Positions 1 through 8,011 of a stretch of 19,234 nt of DNA are shown here, piece after piece. Numbering within the stretch: the first letter of the stretch is position 1; every line of letters begins with the position of its first letter. The notes under the pieces are model-generated. The model made no database searches. It was not told the origin of the DNA and saw nothing but the letters and a program-made list of their open reading frames with translations. Both the position numbers and the translations under genes were made by a program. The stretch covers positions 1-19,234 of the forward strand of contig CAIQIY010000045.1 of the NCBI GenBank assembly GCA_903871975.1, given 5' to 3'. The DNA is from an uncultured Chloroflexota bacterium (GTDB taxonomy: Bacteria; Chloroflexota; Chloroflexia; Chloroflexales; Roseiflexaceae).

Positions 1-115
1 CGCAGGAGCGGTGCAGCCGGGACAAGGCATCGCGATGGCCGTGCGGGGGCTCTGCGACCGGAAGACCCACCGCACGCTGCGCCAGCATCACGCGACGTGG
101 CAGCACTCACTCGGG

Positions 116-664
116 CTAGCCAACCTCGCCCACGGGGCCACCGCGCACGCCGAGCGCCATGTCCTGCTTGGCTTCGAGCATCGCCTTCTTGAACTCGATC
201 GGGCGCGCGATGCGTGGCAGCAGGTTGACGCCTGCCTCGGCACCGGTGAGCACCTCGATGTCGCCGTAGTCGAACATGCGGCCGAAGGCACTCTGGCGCA
301 GCTCGACATCGTTGATCTTCTCGAGTGATGAATCGAGCACTTCCTTGCCGATGACGCCACGCGCGATGATGACGCGCGCACTGGTCACCACGAACAACTC
401 GGTATTCCAGCGCACGAAGTCGAGCACACCACGTGCCAACAGCACCGCACTCACCGCCAGACACCCGATCAGGACCACATTGCGCACGCCAAACTCGCCG
501 CTGCCGGTGTCGGGCAGTGCCGTGCCGGCGGCAACTGCCACGCCGACCAGTGCCAGGATCATCACGACCTCGGGCAGGATGTTGCCGATCAGCACCAGCA
601 CATGCCGCCGCGCCACGTACCGTACCTGCTCACCACGACTCAGAAGTGTGTCGATGTACGCCAT
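116..664 (-). CDS. bacterial PH-domain (bPH_2, YdbS-like) membrane protein
   Basis: This is a 182-residue membrane protein of the bPH_2 family, for which no specific biochemical role is established. Two hydrophobic segments (about residues 22-47 and 60-82) form a hairpin anchor. A cytoplasmic bacterial pleckstrin-homology domain follows (about 86-165); its pattern is visible as TSARVIIARGVIGKEVLDSS, then LEKINDVELRQSAFGRMFDYGDIEVLT-like spacing. I start it at the ATG at 664 because a purine-rich AAGGGGG lies 7 nt upstream. The same frame stays open further upstream, but that stretch lies inside recO and has no family resemblance. The start overlaps the end of recO by 35 nt in another frame, so the two are probably cotranscribed and translationally coupled. 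The family call is firm; the function is unknown. Confidence 0.85.
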   Translation of the reverse strand: MAYIDTLLSRGEQVRYVARRHVLVLIGNILPEVVMILALVGVAVAAGTALPDTGSGEFGVRNVVLIGCLAVSAVLLARGVLDFVRWNTELFVVTSARVIIARGVIGKEVLDSSLEKINDVELRQSAFGRMFDYGDIEVLTGAEAGVNLLPRIARPIEFKKAMLEAKQDMALGVRGGPVGEVG

Positions 665-1466
665 TGTCCGTCCCCCTTCTCCATTCCCGCGTATCTGCGA
701 CTGGTTGCCCGGCCGGGCCCCGGTTGGCTTCGGCCAGAAACGCGCGCGACGCAAGGTCGCGGCTGAGAAGCTGTTGCAGGATCAGGGACATCGCTCGTTC
801 GGCTTCGGTGCCGGTCGCTGCGGAGACGCGCGGAACGAGCGCCTGATCGATCGGTTGTGCCTGCAGAAAGCGCAACACCTTGAAGCACGCCAGGCTGAGC
901 GTGAGGCCACCAGCGACATGCATGGCACATGCCGGGCAGCACATGCCACCGGCACCGGGGTCGAGCTGGCAGGCACGCTCGTCGAGCAGCACGCCGCAGC
1001 GCACGCAGTGATGGAGTTCGGGCCGGTATCCCAGGCGTTCGAGCGCGTGCAGTTCGTACCAGCGGAGCGTGACGCCAATTGCCGCGCCGCGGTCGATGGC
1101 GCGCAGCGCGTCGCGGACGACGCGGAACAACGCCGGGTCGTCGACGTCGAGCTCGCTGAGGCGATCGATGAGTTCGGCGATGTAGTAGGCGCCGCCGATG
1201 CCGGCGAGATCGGCGCGCAGCCGCACGAACCCGTCGATGATGCTGCTCTGGGTGACGATATCGAGGCTGCGACCCTCGGCCAGCTGGAGGTGCACGTGGT
1301 TGAAGAGCTCGATGTGGCCCGCGATCCGGCTGGTGATCTTGCGCGCACCACGCGCCACCACCCGACGCTTGCCCGTCGGCGTGAGGATCGTCAGCAGGCG
1401 GTCGGCTTCGCCGAGCACGCCACGCCGAATGATGATCGCATCGGTCCGTGAGAGACGCTCGCGCAT
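630..1466 (-). CDS. recO: DNA repair protein RecO
   Basis: RecO is a recombination mediator that works with RecR to load RecA onto SSB-coated single-stranded DNA in the RecFOR pathway; it is cytoplasmic. The 278-residue product has the usual family length. The N-terminal OB-fold opens with RTDAIIIRRGVLGEADRLLT and continues through KRRVVARGARK (about residues 7-80). An all-helical middle follows, then a zinc-finger-like cluster with cysteines at 154, 157, 177 and 180 (CVRC and CPAC) plus spare cysteines at 166 and 176. I chose the ATG at 1466 because GGAGGTG, an almost full anti-Shine-Dalgarno match, ends 2 nt before it. Longer in-frame upstream sequence crosses the promoter and mvk and is rejected. 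A promoter (1521-1549) lies in the gap behind mvk. The downstream partner is the bPH_2 gene, overlapping by 35 nt. Confidence 0.93.
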   Translation of the reverse strand: MRERLSRTDAIIIRRGVLGEADRLLTILTPTGKRRVVARGARKITSRIAGHIELFNHVHLQLAEGRSLDIVTQSSIIDGFVRLRADLAGIGGAYYIAELIDRLSELDVDDPALFRVVRDALRAIDRGAAIGVTLRWYELHALERLGYRPELHHCVRCGVLLDERACQLDPGAGGMCCPACAMHVAGGLTLSLACFKVLRFLQAQPIDQALVPRVSAATGTEAERAMSLILQQLLSRDLASRAFLAEANRGPAGQPVADTREWRRGTDNGVHRHTSESW

Positions 1467-1520
1467 CGCACCTCCGGGTGGCGCATCAACCCGCCAATGC
1501 TGGTGATGACTGTCTGCATC

Positions 1521-1549
1521 ATTATAGGATATCGGCGGAGCATAGGCAA
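1521..1549 (-). promoter_or_regulatory. sigma70-type promoter for recO and the bPH_2 gene
   Basis: On the minus strand TTGCCT (1549-1544, four of six matches to TTGACA) is followed by exactly 17 nt and a perfect TATAAT (1526-1521). Transcription would start near 1514, giving a leader of about 48 nt before the recO ATG at 1466. It is one of the few AT-rich spots in this region and lies in the mvk-recO intergenic gap. Confidence 0.75.
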
Positions 1550-1597
1550 CCGTCTGAACGCTGGAGCATCGATGACATAGCCCGAATCCTGCCGCGC

Positions 1598-2545
1598 TCA
1601 CCCGACGATGTCTGTCGTCGCCGGCACCTGCGTCACCAGCACGGCCGCCGCACCGGCGCGCCGCAACGCGGCCGCGATGACTGTCGCAGCCGCGGGTGCA
1701 GCAGCCAGCGCGATCATCACGCCACCACCGCCGGCACCGGCGAGCTTGGCGCCCGATGCCCCGGCGGCGCGTGCGGCTGCCACCAGCCGGTCGAGCGTCG
1801 CACACGACACCCCGATCGTCGCCAGGGCGCCATGACACGCATCGAGGCAACCGCCGAGCAGCGCCAGATCGCCGGCCTGCAACGCCGCGCGCGCCTGCAC
1901 CGTCGCCGCAGCGATCCCGGCAAAGGCGGCATCCACCAGCGCCGGCTCGGCCACCCGGCGTTGCCGCACTGCCGTCACCATCTGCCGCGTCGGGCTTCGT
2001 TCGCCGGTGTCGCCGATCACGAGCGTGAACGACCGCGCGATCGACAACGGCTCGATCGTCGGCACGGCATCGGGCGCACTGGCGCGGCAAAACCAGATCG
2101 GCTGCTCACGCGCAATCACCGTCTGGTCGATGCCGCTCGGCGTGCCATGCAGCAGTCGTTCGCTGGCTGCCACCAACCCGGCCACCGTCGGCGCGTCCGG
2201 CTGCTGGCCAGCCGCCGCCGCCAGCGCGCGCACCAGTGCGGTGGCCAGCGCCGCGCCGCTGCCCATGCCGCTGGCGATCGGCACCGCCGACTCGATGGTG
2301 CAGCAGACATCGGCGCTCGTGCCGAAGGTTGCCGCCACCTGTCGCAGCCATGGGCCAAACATCGCGGCCAGATCGTCGGGGGCCGCCTGTGGCGAGCGGA
2401 AGGCCGGCCCGCTGCCCGGCGCCCCCGGGGCGAGCGTCACCGCCACGCGCAGGTGTGGCAACGGCACCGCGATCGCCGGCGCGCCATACACCACCGCATG
2501 TTCGCCACACACGATCACCTTGGCACATGCCGAGCCATGGATCAT
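1598..2545 (-). CDS. mvk: mevalonate kinase (GHMP kinase family)
   Basis: Mevalonate kinase phosphorylates mevalonate with ATP to 5-phosphomevalonate in the mevalonate route to isoprenoids; it is cytoplasmic. The 315-residue product shows the three GHMP motifs in order. The N-terminal motif is K9 with GEHAVVYGAPAIAVPL (14-29). The phosphate-binding loop is PIASGMGSGAALA (89-101). The C-terminal motif is KLAGAGGGGVMIAL (267-280). HGTPSGID (133-140) carries the catalytic Asp typical of mevalonate kinases, which argues against galactokinase or homoserine kinase. The ATG at 2545 has GGGAG 8 nt upstream. It lies 25 nt downstream of guaA on the same strand, so it probably shares the guaA promoter. 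No other mevalonate-pathway gene is in the window. Confidence 0.9.
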   Translation of the reverse strand: MIHGSACAKVIVCGEHAVVYGAPAIAVPLPHLRVAVTLAPGAPGSGPAFRSPQAAPDDLAAMFGPWLRQVAATFGTSADVCCTIESAVPIASGMGSGAALATALVRALAAAAGQQPDAPTVAGLVAASERLLHGTPSGIDQTVIAREQPIWFCRASAPDAVPTIEPLSIARSFTLVIGDTGERSPTRQMVTAVRQRRVAEPALVDAAFAGIAAATVQARAALQAGDLALLGGCLDACHGALATIGVSCATLDRLVAAARAAGASGAKLAGAGGGGVMIALAAAPAAATVIAAALRRAGAAAVLVTQVPATTDIVG

Positions 2546-2570
2546 CGCGCTGCTCCCGACGCCGACGACG

Positions 2571-4121
2571 TCATTCCCACTCGATCGTCGCCGGCGGCTT
2601 CGACGAAATGTCGTAGACCACGCGATTCACGGCGGGGACCTCGTTGACGATCCGGCTGCTGACGCGCGCCAGCAGTTCGGCCGGCAGCCGGGCCCAGTCC
2701 GCCGTCATGAAGTCATCGGTAGTCACCGCACGGAGTGCCAGTGTCTCGCCGTACGTTCGGCCATCGCCCATCACCCCGACGCTGCGCACCGGCAGCAGCA
2801 CCGCGAATGCCTGCTGTGTCGCGCGGTACAGCCCGGCGGCATGCAGCTCTTCGAGGAAGATCGCATCGGCTGCGCGCAGCGTCGCGAGACGCTCGGGAGT
2901 GATCGCGCCGAGCACCCGCACCGCCAGGCCGGGGCCAGGGAACGGATGGCGCCACACCCAGGCATCGGGCAGGCCGAGCTGCAGCCCGGCGGCGCGGACT
3001 TCGTCCTTGAACAGATAGCGCAATGGCTCGACCAGCGACAGCTGCATGTCGGCCGGCAGCCCGCCGACATTGTGGTGGGTCTTGATCGTGACGCCACGCT
3101 GACGATCCGGCGCCCGGCTCTCGATGACATCGGGGTACAGCGTACCCTGCACCAGGAACGGCCGCTCGTCGTCGCTGATCAGGCGGCGTGCCTCGCGTTC
3201 GAACACCCTGATGAACTGCTCGCCGATGATGACACGCTTGCGTTCGGGATCCGTCACATCGGCCAGCGCGTCGAGGAAGCGCGCCGCAGCATCGACCACC
3301 ACCAGCGGCACGCGCAGATGCTCGCGGAACGTGTCGACCACCTGCTGCGCTTCGCCGTGGCGCAACAGGCCATTGTCGACGAACACGCAGGTCAGCCGGT
3401 CGCCGATGGCCCGATGTACCAGCAACGCCGCGACTGCCGAGTCGACGCCGCCGGACAGCCCGCAGATCGCGTGCCGCGGGCCGATCTGTGCTTGTACGCG
3501 CGCGATGGCGTCGTCGACGATCTGCCCGGCATGCCAGCCGCCGACGCAACCACAGATCCGGTAGACGAAGTTGCGCAGGATGGTGTCGCCGTGCGGCGTG
3601 TGGCGAACCTCGGGGTGAAACTGCATGCCATACCAGCGGCGCTGCTCGTCGCCGGCAGCGGCGTGCGGTGCGCCGGGGCTGCTCGCGAGCGTGATGAACC
3701 CCGCAGGCAGGTGTGCGATGTGGTCGCCGTGGCTCATCCATACCGGTTGCTCGCCGGGGGTATCGGCGAACAACGCCGATGCACCGTGCAGCGCCAGCAC
3801 GGCCGGGCCAAACTCGCGGCGCTGCATGCCTTCGACGCTGCCGCCGAGGGCCTGGGCCTGAAGCTGCATACCGTAACAGATCCCTAGAACCGGCACATCG
3901 GCATCGCGGACCCACTGCGGCAGCGCGGGTGCGCCGGCGGCATAGACGCTCGACGGGCCGCCCGACAGCACGATGCCGCGCGGTGCGCGCGCCAGGGCTT
4001 CGCTGGCAGCGACGTCGTGGGGCAACAATTCGCTGTACACCCCCAGCTCGCGGATGCGCCGCACAATCAGCTGGGCGGTCTGTGAGCCAAAATCCAGCAC
4101 CAGGATCGATTCGTTCACCAC
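2571..4121 (-). CDS. guaA: GMP synthase (glutamine-hydrolysing)
   Basis: GuaA converts XMP, ATP and glutamine to GMP in the last step of guanine nucleotide synthesis; it is cytoplasmic and dimeric. The 516-residue length is normal. The class I amidotransferase domain (about 5-190) has the nucleophile C82 in GICYGMQ and the His/Glu pair H169 and E171 in FHPEV. The ATP-pyrophosphatase domain carries the PP-loop SGGVDS (223-228). The C-terminal dimerisation and XMP-binding domain ends in the family hallmark KPPATIEWE. I prefer the GTG at 4121, 6 nt after GAGG on the minus strand; the adjacent GTG at 4118 is an alternative. In-frame sequence further upstream spans the promoter and has no GuaA similarity. 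It is first in a likely guaA-mvk operon driven from the extended -10 at 4187-4195. Confidence 0.96.
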   Translation of the reverse strand: MVNESILVLDFGSQTAQLIVRRIRELGVYSELLPHDVAASEALARAPRGIVLSGGPSSVYAAGAPALPQWVRDADVPVLGICYGMQLQAQALGGSVEGMQRREFGPAVLALHGASALFADTPGEQPVWMSHGDHIAHLPAGFITLASSPGAPHAAAGDEQRRWYGMQFHPEVRHTPHGDTILRNFVYRICGCVGGWHAGQIVDDAIARVQAQIGPRHAICGLSGGVDSAVAALLVHRAIGDRLTCVFVDNGLLRHGEAQQVVDTFREHLRVPLVVVDAAARFLDALADVTDPERKRVIIGEQFIRVFEREARRLISDDERPFLVQGTLYPDVIESRAPDRQRGVTIKTHHNVGGLPADMQLSLVEPLRYLFKDEVRAAGLQLGLPDAWVWRHPFPGPGLAVRVLGAITPERLATLRAADAIFLEELHAAGLYRATQQAFAVLLPVRSVGVMGDGRTYGETLALRAVTTDDFMTADWARLPAELLARVSSRIVNEVPAVNRVVYDISSKPPATIEWE

Positions 4122-4186
4122 TGCTCGCCTCGTCGTCGTCGCACTCCACCCTGATCGCTGCGGGCTGCACATCGTGCGGTGCCGCG

Positions 4187-4195
4187 AGTATAGCA
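4187..4195 (-). promoter_or_regulatory. extended -10 promoter for guaA-mvk
   Basis: Read on the minus strand this is TGCTATACT, that is a TGn extension directly before a near-consensus -10 hexamer TATACT (4192-4187). At the 17-nt distance the sequence is a run of G with no -35 resemblance, as expected of an extended -10 promoter. Predicted start is near 4180, with a leader of about 59 nt before the GTG at 4121. I saw no purine riboswitch core in that leader. Confidence 0.65.
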
Positions 4196-4323
4196 CATGG
4201 CGCGCCGCACCCCCCGCTCCCGGGGCCGCTCCCGCAGTGCGGCTGCCAACCGGGGGCACGGGCGGCCGCGTCGCAGGCCACCAGCCAGCGATGCGCCACC
4301 CAGCCCCCGATTACTCAGGCTTG

Positions 4324-4332
4324 TGGTAGAAT
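4324..4332 (+). promoter_or_regulatory. extended -10 promoter for the glycan export operon
   Basis: TGGTAGAAT is a TGn extension plus a -10-like hexamer TAGAAT (4327-4332), followed by more A/T (AAT). No -35 box is recognisable 17 nt upstream. It lies in the divergent gap back to back with the guaA promoter, about 130 bp away. The predicted start is near 4339, about 42 nt before the first gene of the glycan locus at 4381. Confidence 0.6.
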
Positions 4333-4380
4333 AATCCCAGGACGGCGGGTGCCGATGCACCATGAAACGGGCGAAGACAC

Positions 4381-6219
4381 ATGCGGCGGATGGGGGCACT
4401 CTTCGGCTGGAGCAGCATCGCAGTGCTCCTCGGGATCGTGCTCTGGCTGGGGTACACCCGGGTGAGCACCTGCCAGGCATTCCTCTGGTTCGGCCCCAAC
4501 CTGGTGCGCAACCCCGCGCTGCTGGCCGAGGCCGGGGGCACTCTACCCGCCGGGTGGCACGCGCTGGCCCCCGGCGCCGTCCTGCGCGGCCCGGCAATCG
4601 ACGGCCAAGGGTTCGATCTCGACGGCGACGGCCGCGGATTGCAACTGCTGGGCATCGCCAACGCCGCAACCATGCCGGCCATCGATGTTGCCGTCGACAC
4701 CACATACTGCATCAGCGTCCGTGCCCTGAGCGATGCACGCTCGGCGACGCGCGCGCGCATCCGCTTCGACTGGCTCGATCCGACCGATCGGGTGATCCGC
4801 CGCGCACTGAGCCCCTGGCAGCCAGTCGTGCGCTGGACCGCCGACGCCCCACCGGCCACCTGGAGCACGATCGCCGCCGTCGCCACGGCGCCATCGGGCG
4901 CACGGCGTCTGCTGGCCCACATCGAACTCGCATCCGACGATCGCGTCTACCTCGACATGCCGATCGTCCGCAGCGGGCCGTGGCCGCTGGGGCAGCACAT
5001 CGCGGCGGCCCGAGTGCTCGCGCCGCCGGGCGTCGTGCGGGCGCGGCCATGGCCCGACGGCCGCCAGGCCGCCGTGTCGTTCTCGTTCGACTGGGAGACG
5101 ACGATGGGCGGGCTGGTGCATTCACGCTCGCTCGATGACCCACTCGCCGACGAAGACCCCGTGCTGCGTGGGATGCGCATGCGGCGCGGCGTCACGACGA
5201 CGATGGAGCTCTTTGATGTCTATGACGTGCGTGCCACGTACTATGCCAACGGCTACAACTTCCTCGACGGCAATCCCGATGGGCGAACGTTCATGGGGGA
5301 TCCCACGTTCCGCTGGGCCGACACCGCCGGTGGCTGGCCCAACGATATCTGGCTGAAGACGCCCTGGTTCGCGCCGGATCCGCTGGGAACCAGCGCGTCG
5401 CATCCGGCGTGGTACTTCGGCGATCTGATCGATCCGCTGCGCGCGGCCGGCCATGATGTGCAGAGCCACACGTTCAGCCACCTGCACGGCGGCCTGGCCA
5501 CGCTCGACGAGTGGCGTGCCGATCTGACGGCGTGGCGCGAGATCGCAGCCGAGCGGGGCGTGCCACCCGCGCGCTCGCTGGCGTTCCCCTGGAGCAGCAG
5601 CGCCGGCATGACCGACGCCGCATGGAATGCGTTGGCCGACGCGGGGATCACGTCGGTGACGCGAACGCACTGGAGCCCGGCCCAGCCCCAATACCACCTG
5701 GTGAGCGCTGCGGCAGCGCAATGCCGGCCGGTGCCGGGGCACGAGCGCATCACCGCCTGCCCTGATTTCTATCTGACCGAGGCACGCGCGGGGTTGGCGC
5801 TCGAGCAGCTGCGCCACATCATCGACGTCGGCGGCATGACCGACTTCTGGGCCCACACCGAGGAGGTCGTCAGCGATGCGCAGATCGCCGCCTGGCGCAT
5901 GGTGGTGGCAGCCGCCGCCAACCGGCGCGATCTGGGGCAGATCTGGATCGCCCCGCTGGCCGAGATTGCCGATCGGGCACACGCCGTCGCCGCACTGACC
6001 ATCGAGCCATTGCCGGCCGGCGCCGATGGTGCGATCCGTGCGCGGATCACCAATGCCAGCCCCGCCGATCTGCCCGGCCTGACGCTCGAGCTCCCCGAGC
6101 GCGTGCGGCAGGCACGCTGTGACGGTGCGATCCTCGACGCGGCGGCGATCCGTGATCGGCTGGTGATCATCGACCTGGCCGCGGGCCAGCAGTGCGAGCT
6201 CAACGCATGGCTGCCGTGA
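4381..6219 (+). CDS. membrane-anchored polysaccharide deacetylase-like protein (CE4/NodB fold)
   Basis: This is a 612-residue protein with one N-terminal membrane segment (about 8-24), a beta-rich carbohydrate-binding-like region (about 40-200) and a NodB-type domain (about 226-530). Recognisable CE4 elements are FSFDWET (234-240, first motif with D237), SHTFSH (362-367, the metal-binding H363 and H367), FPWSSSAG (402-409, third-motif position) and FWAHTEE (489-495, late His motif). The second Asp of the usual TFDDG motif is W238 here, and about 125 residues separate the first motif from the His pair, far more than in typical NodB domains. The family would remove acyl groups, usually N-acetyl, from a polysaccharide outside the membrane; the substrate is unknown. 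The start is either 4381 or the in-frame ATG at 4390, as neither has a strong ribosome site. It opens the glycan export operon, 31 nt before the permease. Confidence 0.8.
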   Translation: MRRMGALFGWSSIAVLLGIVLWLGYTRVSTCQAFLWFGPNLVRNPALLAEAGGTLPAGWHALAPGAVLRGPAIDGQGFDLDGDGRGLQLLGIANAATMPAIDVAVDTTYCISVRALSDARSATRARIRFDWLDPTDRVIRRALSPWQPVVRWTADAPPATWSTIAAVATAPSGARRLLAHIELASDDRVYLDMPIVRSGPWPLGQHIAAARVLAPPGVVRARPWPDGRQAAVSFSFDWETTMGGLVHSRSLDDPLADEDPVLRGMRMRRGVTTTMELFDVYDVRATYYANGYNFLDGNPDGRTFMGDPTFRWADTAGGWPNDIWLKTPWFAPDPLGTSASHPAWYFGDLIDPLRAAGHDVQSHTFSHLHGGLATLDEWRADLTAWREIAAERGVPPARSLAFPWSSSAGMTDAAWNALADAGITSVTRTHWSPAQPQYHLVSAAAAQCRPVPGHERITACPDFYLTEARAGLALEQLRHIIDVGGMTDFWAHTEEVVSDAQIAAWRMVVAAAANRRDLGQIWIAPLAEIADRAHAVAALTIEPLPAGADGAIRARITNASPADLPGLTLELPERVRQARCDGAILDAAAIRDRLVIIDLAAGQQCELNAWLP

Positions 6220-6250
6220 CGATCGACACGTGCGCTTCCAGGTGCCCCCG

Positions 6251-8011
6251 ATGAGCGCGCGTGCCGCCATCGCGCCGACGCGCCGCATCGGCCCGTTGCG
6301 CATCGGCGAATGGCTCTGGCTGATGGGCAGCATGCTCGGCATGCTGCTGATCGCGGCGCCGCGCGTGCTCTCGCAGCCACTGCGCTACGAAGCCAGCGCA
6401 CAAGTCACGCTCAGCACAGCGCGCTATGCCGAGCTGTTCGCCGACGGCCCGGATGATCCGGATCTCGCTGCCGTCGTGCAGCAAGCGCGCGAATCGCTCG
6501 CGGCCCGCCATCCCGGCTTCGGCGCACCGACACTCGATGTGCGCATCGTCGCCGGCGCGCCGGGGCAGCTCGGCGTCATCGCCGCCGGCCCGACCGCCGC
6601 CGACGCGGTGCTGCTCGCCGATGATGCCGCCGAGACGCTGGCACGCCAGGTGCGGGCCGCCGGCGGCCGCGAGATCCTGCGCAACCTGATGGGCTGGGAG
6701 CTGGTCGTCGCGCTGCGTGGCAATCCGCCGGCGACAACATTCCAGGCACGCCTGCGCGATCTGATCCGCACCAGCGCGATGCCGCTCAACCGGCCGATCG
6801 AGCCGGTCTCGGCGCAGGTACGCGTCGAGGACCTGACCGCCGAGGAGCGCAGCGATCTGGCGCGGGCGCTCGAGGCGCGCGAGGAGCGCATCACCCGCGG
6901 CGAACTGCCGGCGACCAGCGCTGGCAGCGTCGAGCGGCGCCGAGCGACGGCGGCCGCGCTGACGGTACGCCAGGCACTCGGCTATCTGTACCGCGAGCTC
7001 GATGCACGATTTGACCCTGATGCTGCGGGCGATGCGCGACGCAGCATGCGCGCCAGCCCACCGACGGGCCCGGTCGAGCGTCACATCGCCGCGCTGCTGC
7101 TGCTCGCCGCCGGCGTCGGGCTCGTGGCCGGGCTCGCCGGCATCGCCATCGAGCGCAATGCCGGCGTGGTACGCAAGATCGGCGAGCTGTGGCGCTACCG
7201 CGAGCTCATCCAGAACCTGGTGCTGCGCGACCTGCGGGTGCGCTATCGCGGCAGCGCACTCGGCTATCTGTGGACACAACTATCACCGCTGTTGTTGATG
7301 CTGGTGTTCTGGCTGGTGTTCGCCGTCTTCCTGCCCTCGAACATCGCGATGTATCCCGTCTTCCTCATCGTGGGGCTGTTGCCGTGGAACTTCTGCGCCG
7401 AGGCGATCGTCAGCGGCGCGCGCAGCGTCATCGACAACGGCCCGCTGGTGAAGAAGGTCTTCTTCCCGCGCGAAGTGCTGCCGCTCACCGCCGTGCTCTC
7501 GAGCCTGCTCAACTTCATCCTCTCGCTGCCGATGCTGTTCATCGTCATCGCCATCGTGCAGGCGCTGTACCCACCACTGCAGCAGGCCGGCCGGATCACC
7601 AACCTCAGCTGGACGATCGGCTATCTGCCGGTATTGATCGCCCTGCAGACGATCTTCGTCGCCGGTGTGGTGTTGTTGCTGGCCGCACTGGCGGTATTCT
7701 TCCGCGATGCAGTCCACCTGGTCGGCATCCTGGTGCAGTTCTGGTTCTTCCTGACGCCCGTGGTGTACTCGCTCGATGCCATCGGCGGAACGGCCGCGCA
7801 GGTCGTACGCTGGCTCAACCCGATGGCCTCGTTGATCGACTTCTACCGCGAAGTGCTGTACGGCAACGTGGTGAGCACCGGCCAGGTGCCGTCGCCGGCA
7901 GTGCCCGGCCTCGACAGCCTCGCACGGGTCTTCGTCACCGCACTGGTGGTCCTGGTGGCCGGCTACTGGTCATTTCAGCGGCGTAGCGCCGAGTTTGGCG
8001 AGCGATTGTGA
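6251..8011 (+). CDS. fused Wzz-like co-polymerase domain and Wzm-type ABC-2 permease
   Basis: This is a 586-residue polysaccharide ABC exporter permease with an extra N-terminal module. Residues 18-37 are hydrophobic. Residues 40-278 form an extracytoplasmic region, and 279-300 are hydrophobic again, giving the TM-ectodomain-TM topology of Wzz/chain-length determinant proteins. The YEASAQVTLS (47-56) and VIAAGPTAADAVLLADDAAE (109-128) stretches look like the Wzz start and its 'dPxxAaxiaN' helix. The ABC-2 permease follows: ELIQNLVLRDLRVRYRGSAL (318-337) is the classic Wzm/TagG entry, then about six membrane segments up to 574. I take ATG 6251 because AGGTG sits 6 nt upstream; a GTG at 6230 is in frame but lacks a ribosome site. 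Its TGA overlaps the ATPase ATG by one base. A typical Wzm has about 260-280 residues, so this is roughly doubled. Confidence 0.85.
   Translation: MSARAAIAPTRRIGPLRIGEWLWLMGSMLGMLLIAAPRVLSQPLRYEASAQVTLSTARYAELFADGPDDPDLAAVVQQARESLAARHPGFGAPTLDVRIVAGAPGQLGVIAAGPTAADAVLLADDAAETLARQVRAAGGREILRNLMGWELVVALRGNPPATTFQARLRDLIRTSAMPLNRPIEPVSAQVRVEDLTAEERSDLARALEAREERITRGELPATSAGSVERRRATAAALTVRQALGYLYRELDARFDPDAAGDARRSMRASPPTGPVERHIAALLLLAAGVGLVAGLAGIAIERNAGVVRKIGELWRYRELIQNLVLRDLRVRYRGSALGYLWTQLSPLLLMLVFWLVFAVFLPSNIAMYPVFLIVGLLPWNFCAEAIVSGARSVIDNGPLVKKVFFPREVLPLTAVLSSLLNFILSLPMLFIVIAIVQALYPPLQQAGRITNLSWTIGYLPVLIALQTIFVAGVVLLLAALAVFFRDAVHLVGILVQFWFFLTPVVYSLDAIGGTAAQVVRWLNPMASLIDFYREVLYGNVVSTGQVPSPAVPGLDSLARVFVTALVVLVAGYWSFQRRSAEFGERL

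Noticed and set aside
1..115. Possible start of another minus-strand gene (ATG at 88 running off the left edge) after the bPH_2 gene
   Set aside because: Only 29 codons are present, there is no clear ribosome site and I recognise no family; third-position GC is compatible with coding but that is not enough.
276..1451. A 391-codon plus-strand frame opposite recO and the bPH_2 gene
   Set aside because: The minus strand has two recognised families with good starts; the plus frame is rich in R, S, T and A and resembles nothing.
1603..1620. CGACGA/TCGTCG inverted repeat at the end of mvk
   Set aside because: It has only six pairs, is inside the coding end, and has no T-run; such short repeats are expected in GC-rich DNA.
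4122..4180. Purine riboswitch in the guaA leader
   Set aside because: The 59-nt leader is shorter than needed and shows no conserved three-way-junction core or pairing loops.
5122..6342. A 406-codon minus-strand frame opposite the deacetylase
   Set aside because: It is a shadow frame: no family motifs, no ribosome site, and it crosses the end of the deacetylase and the start of the permease gene.
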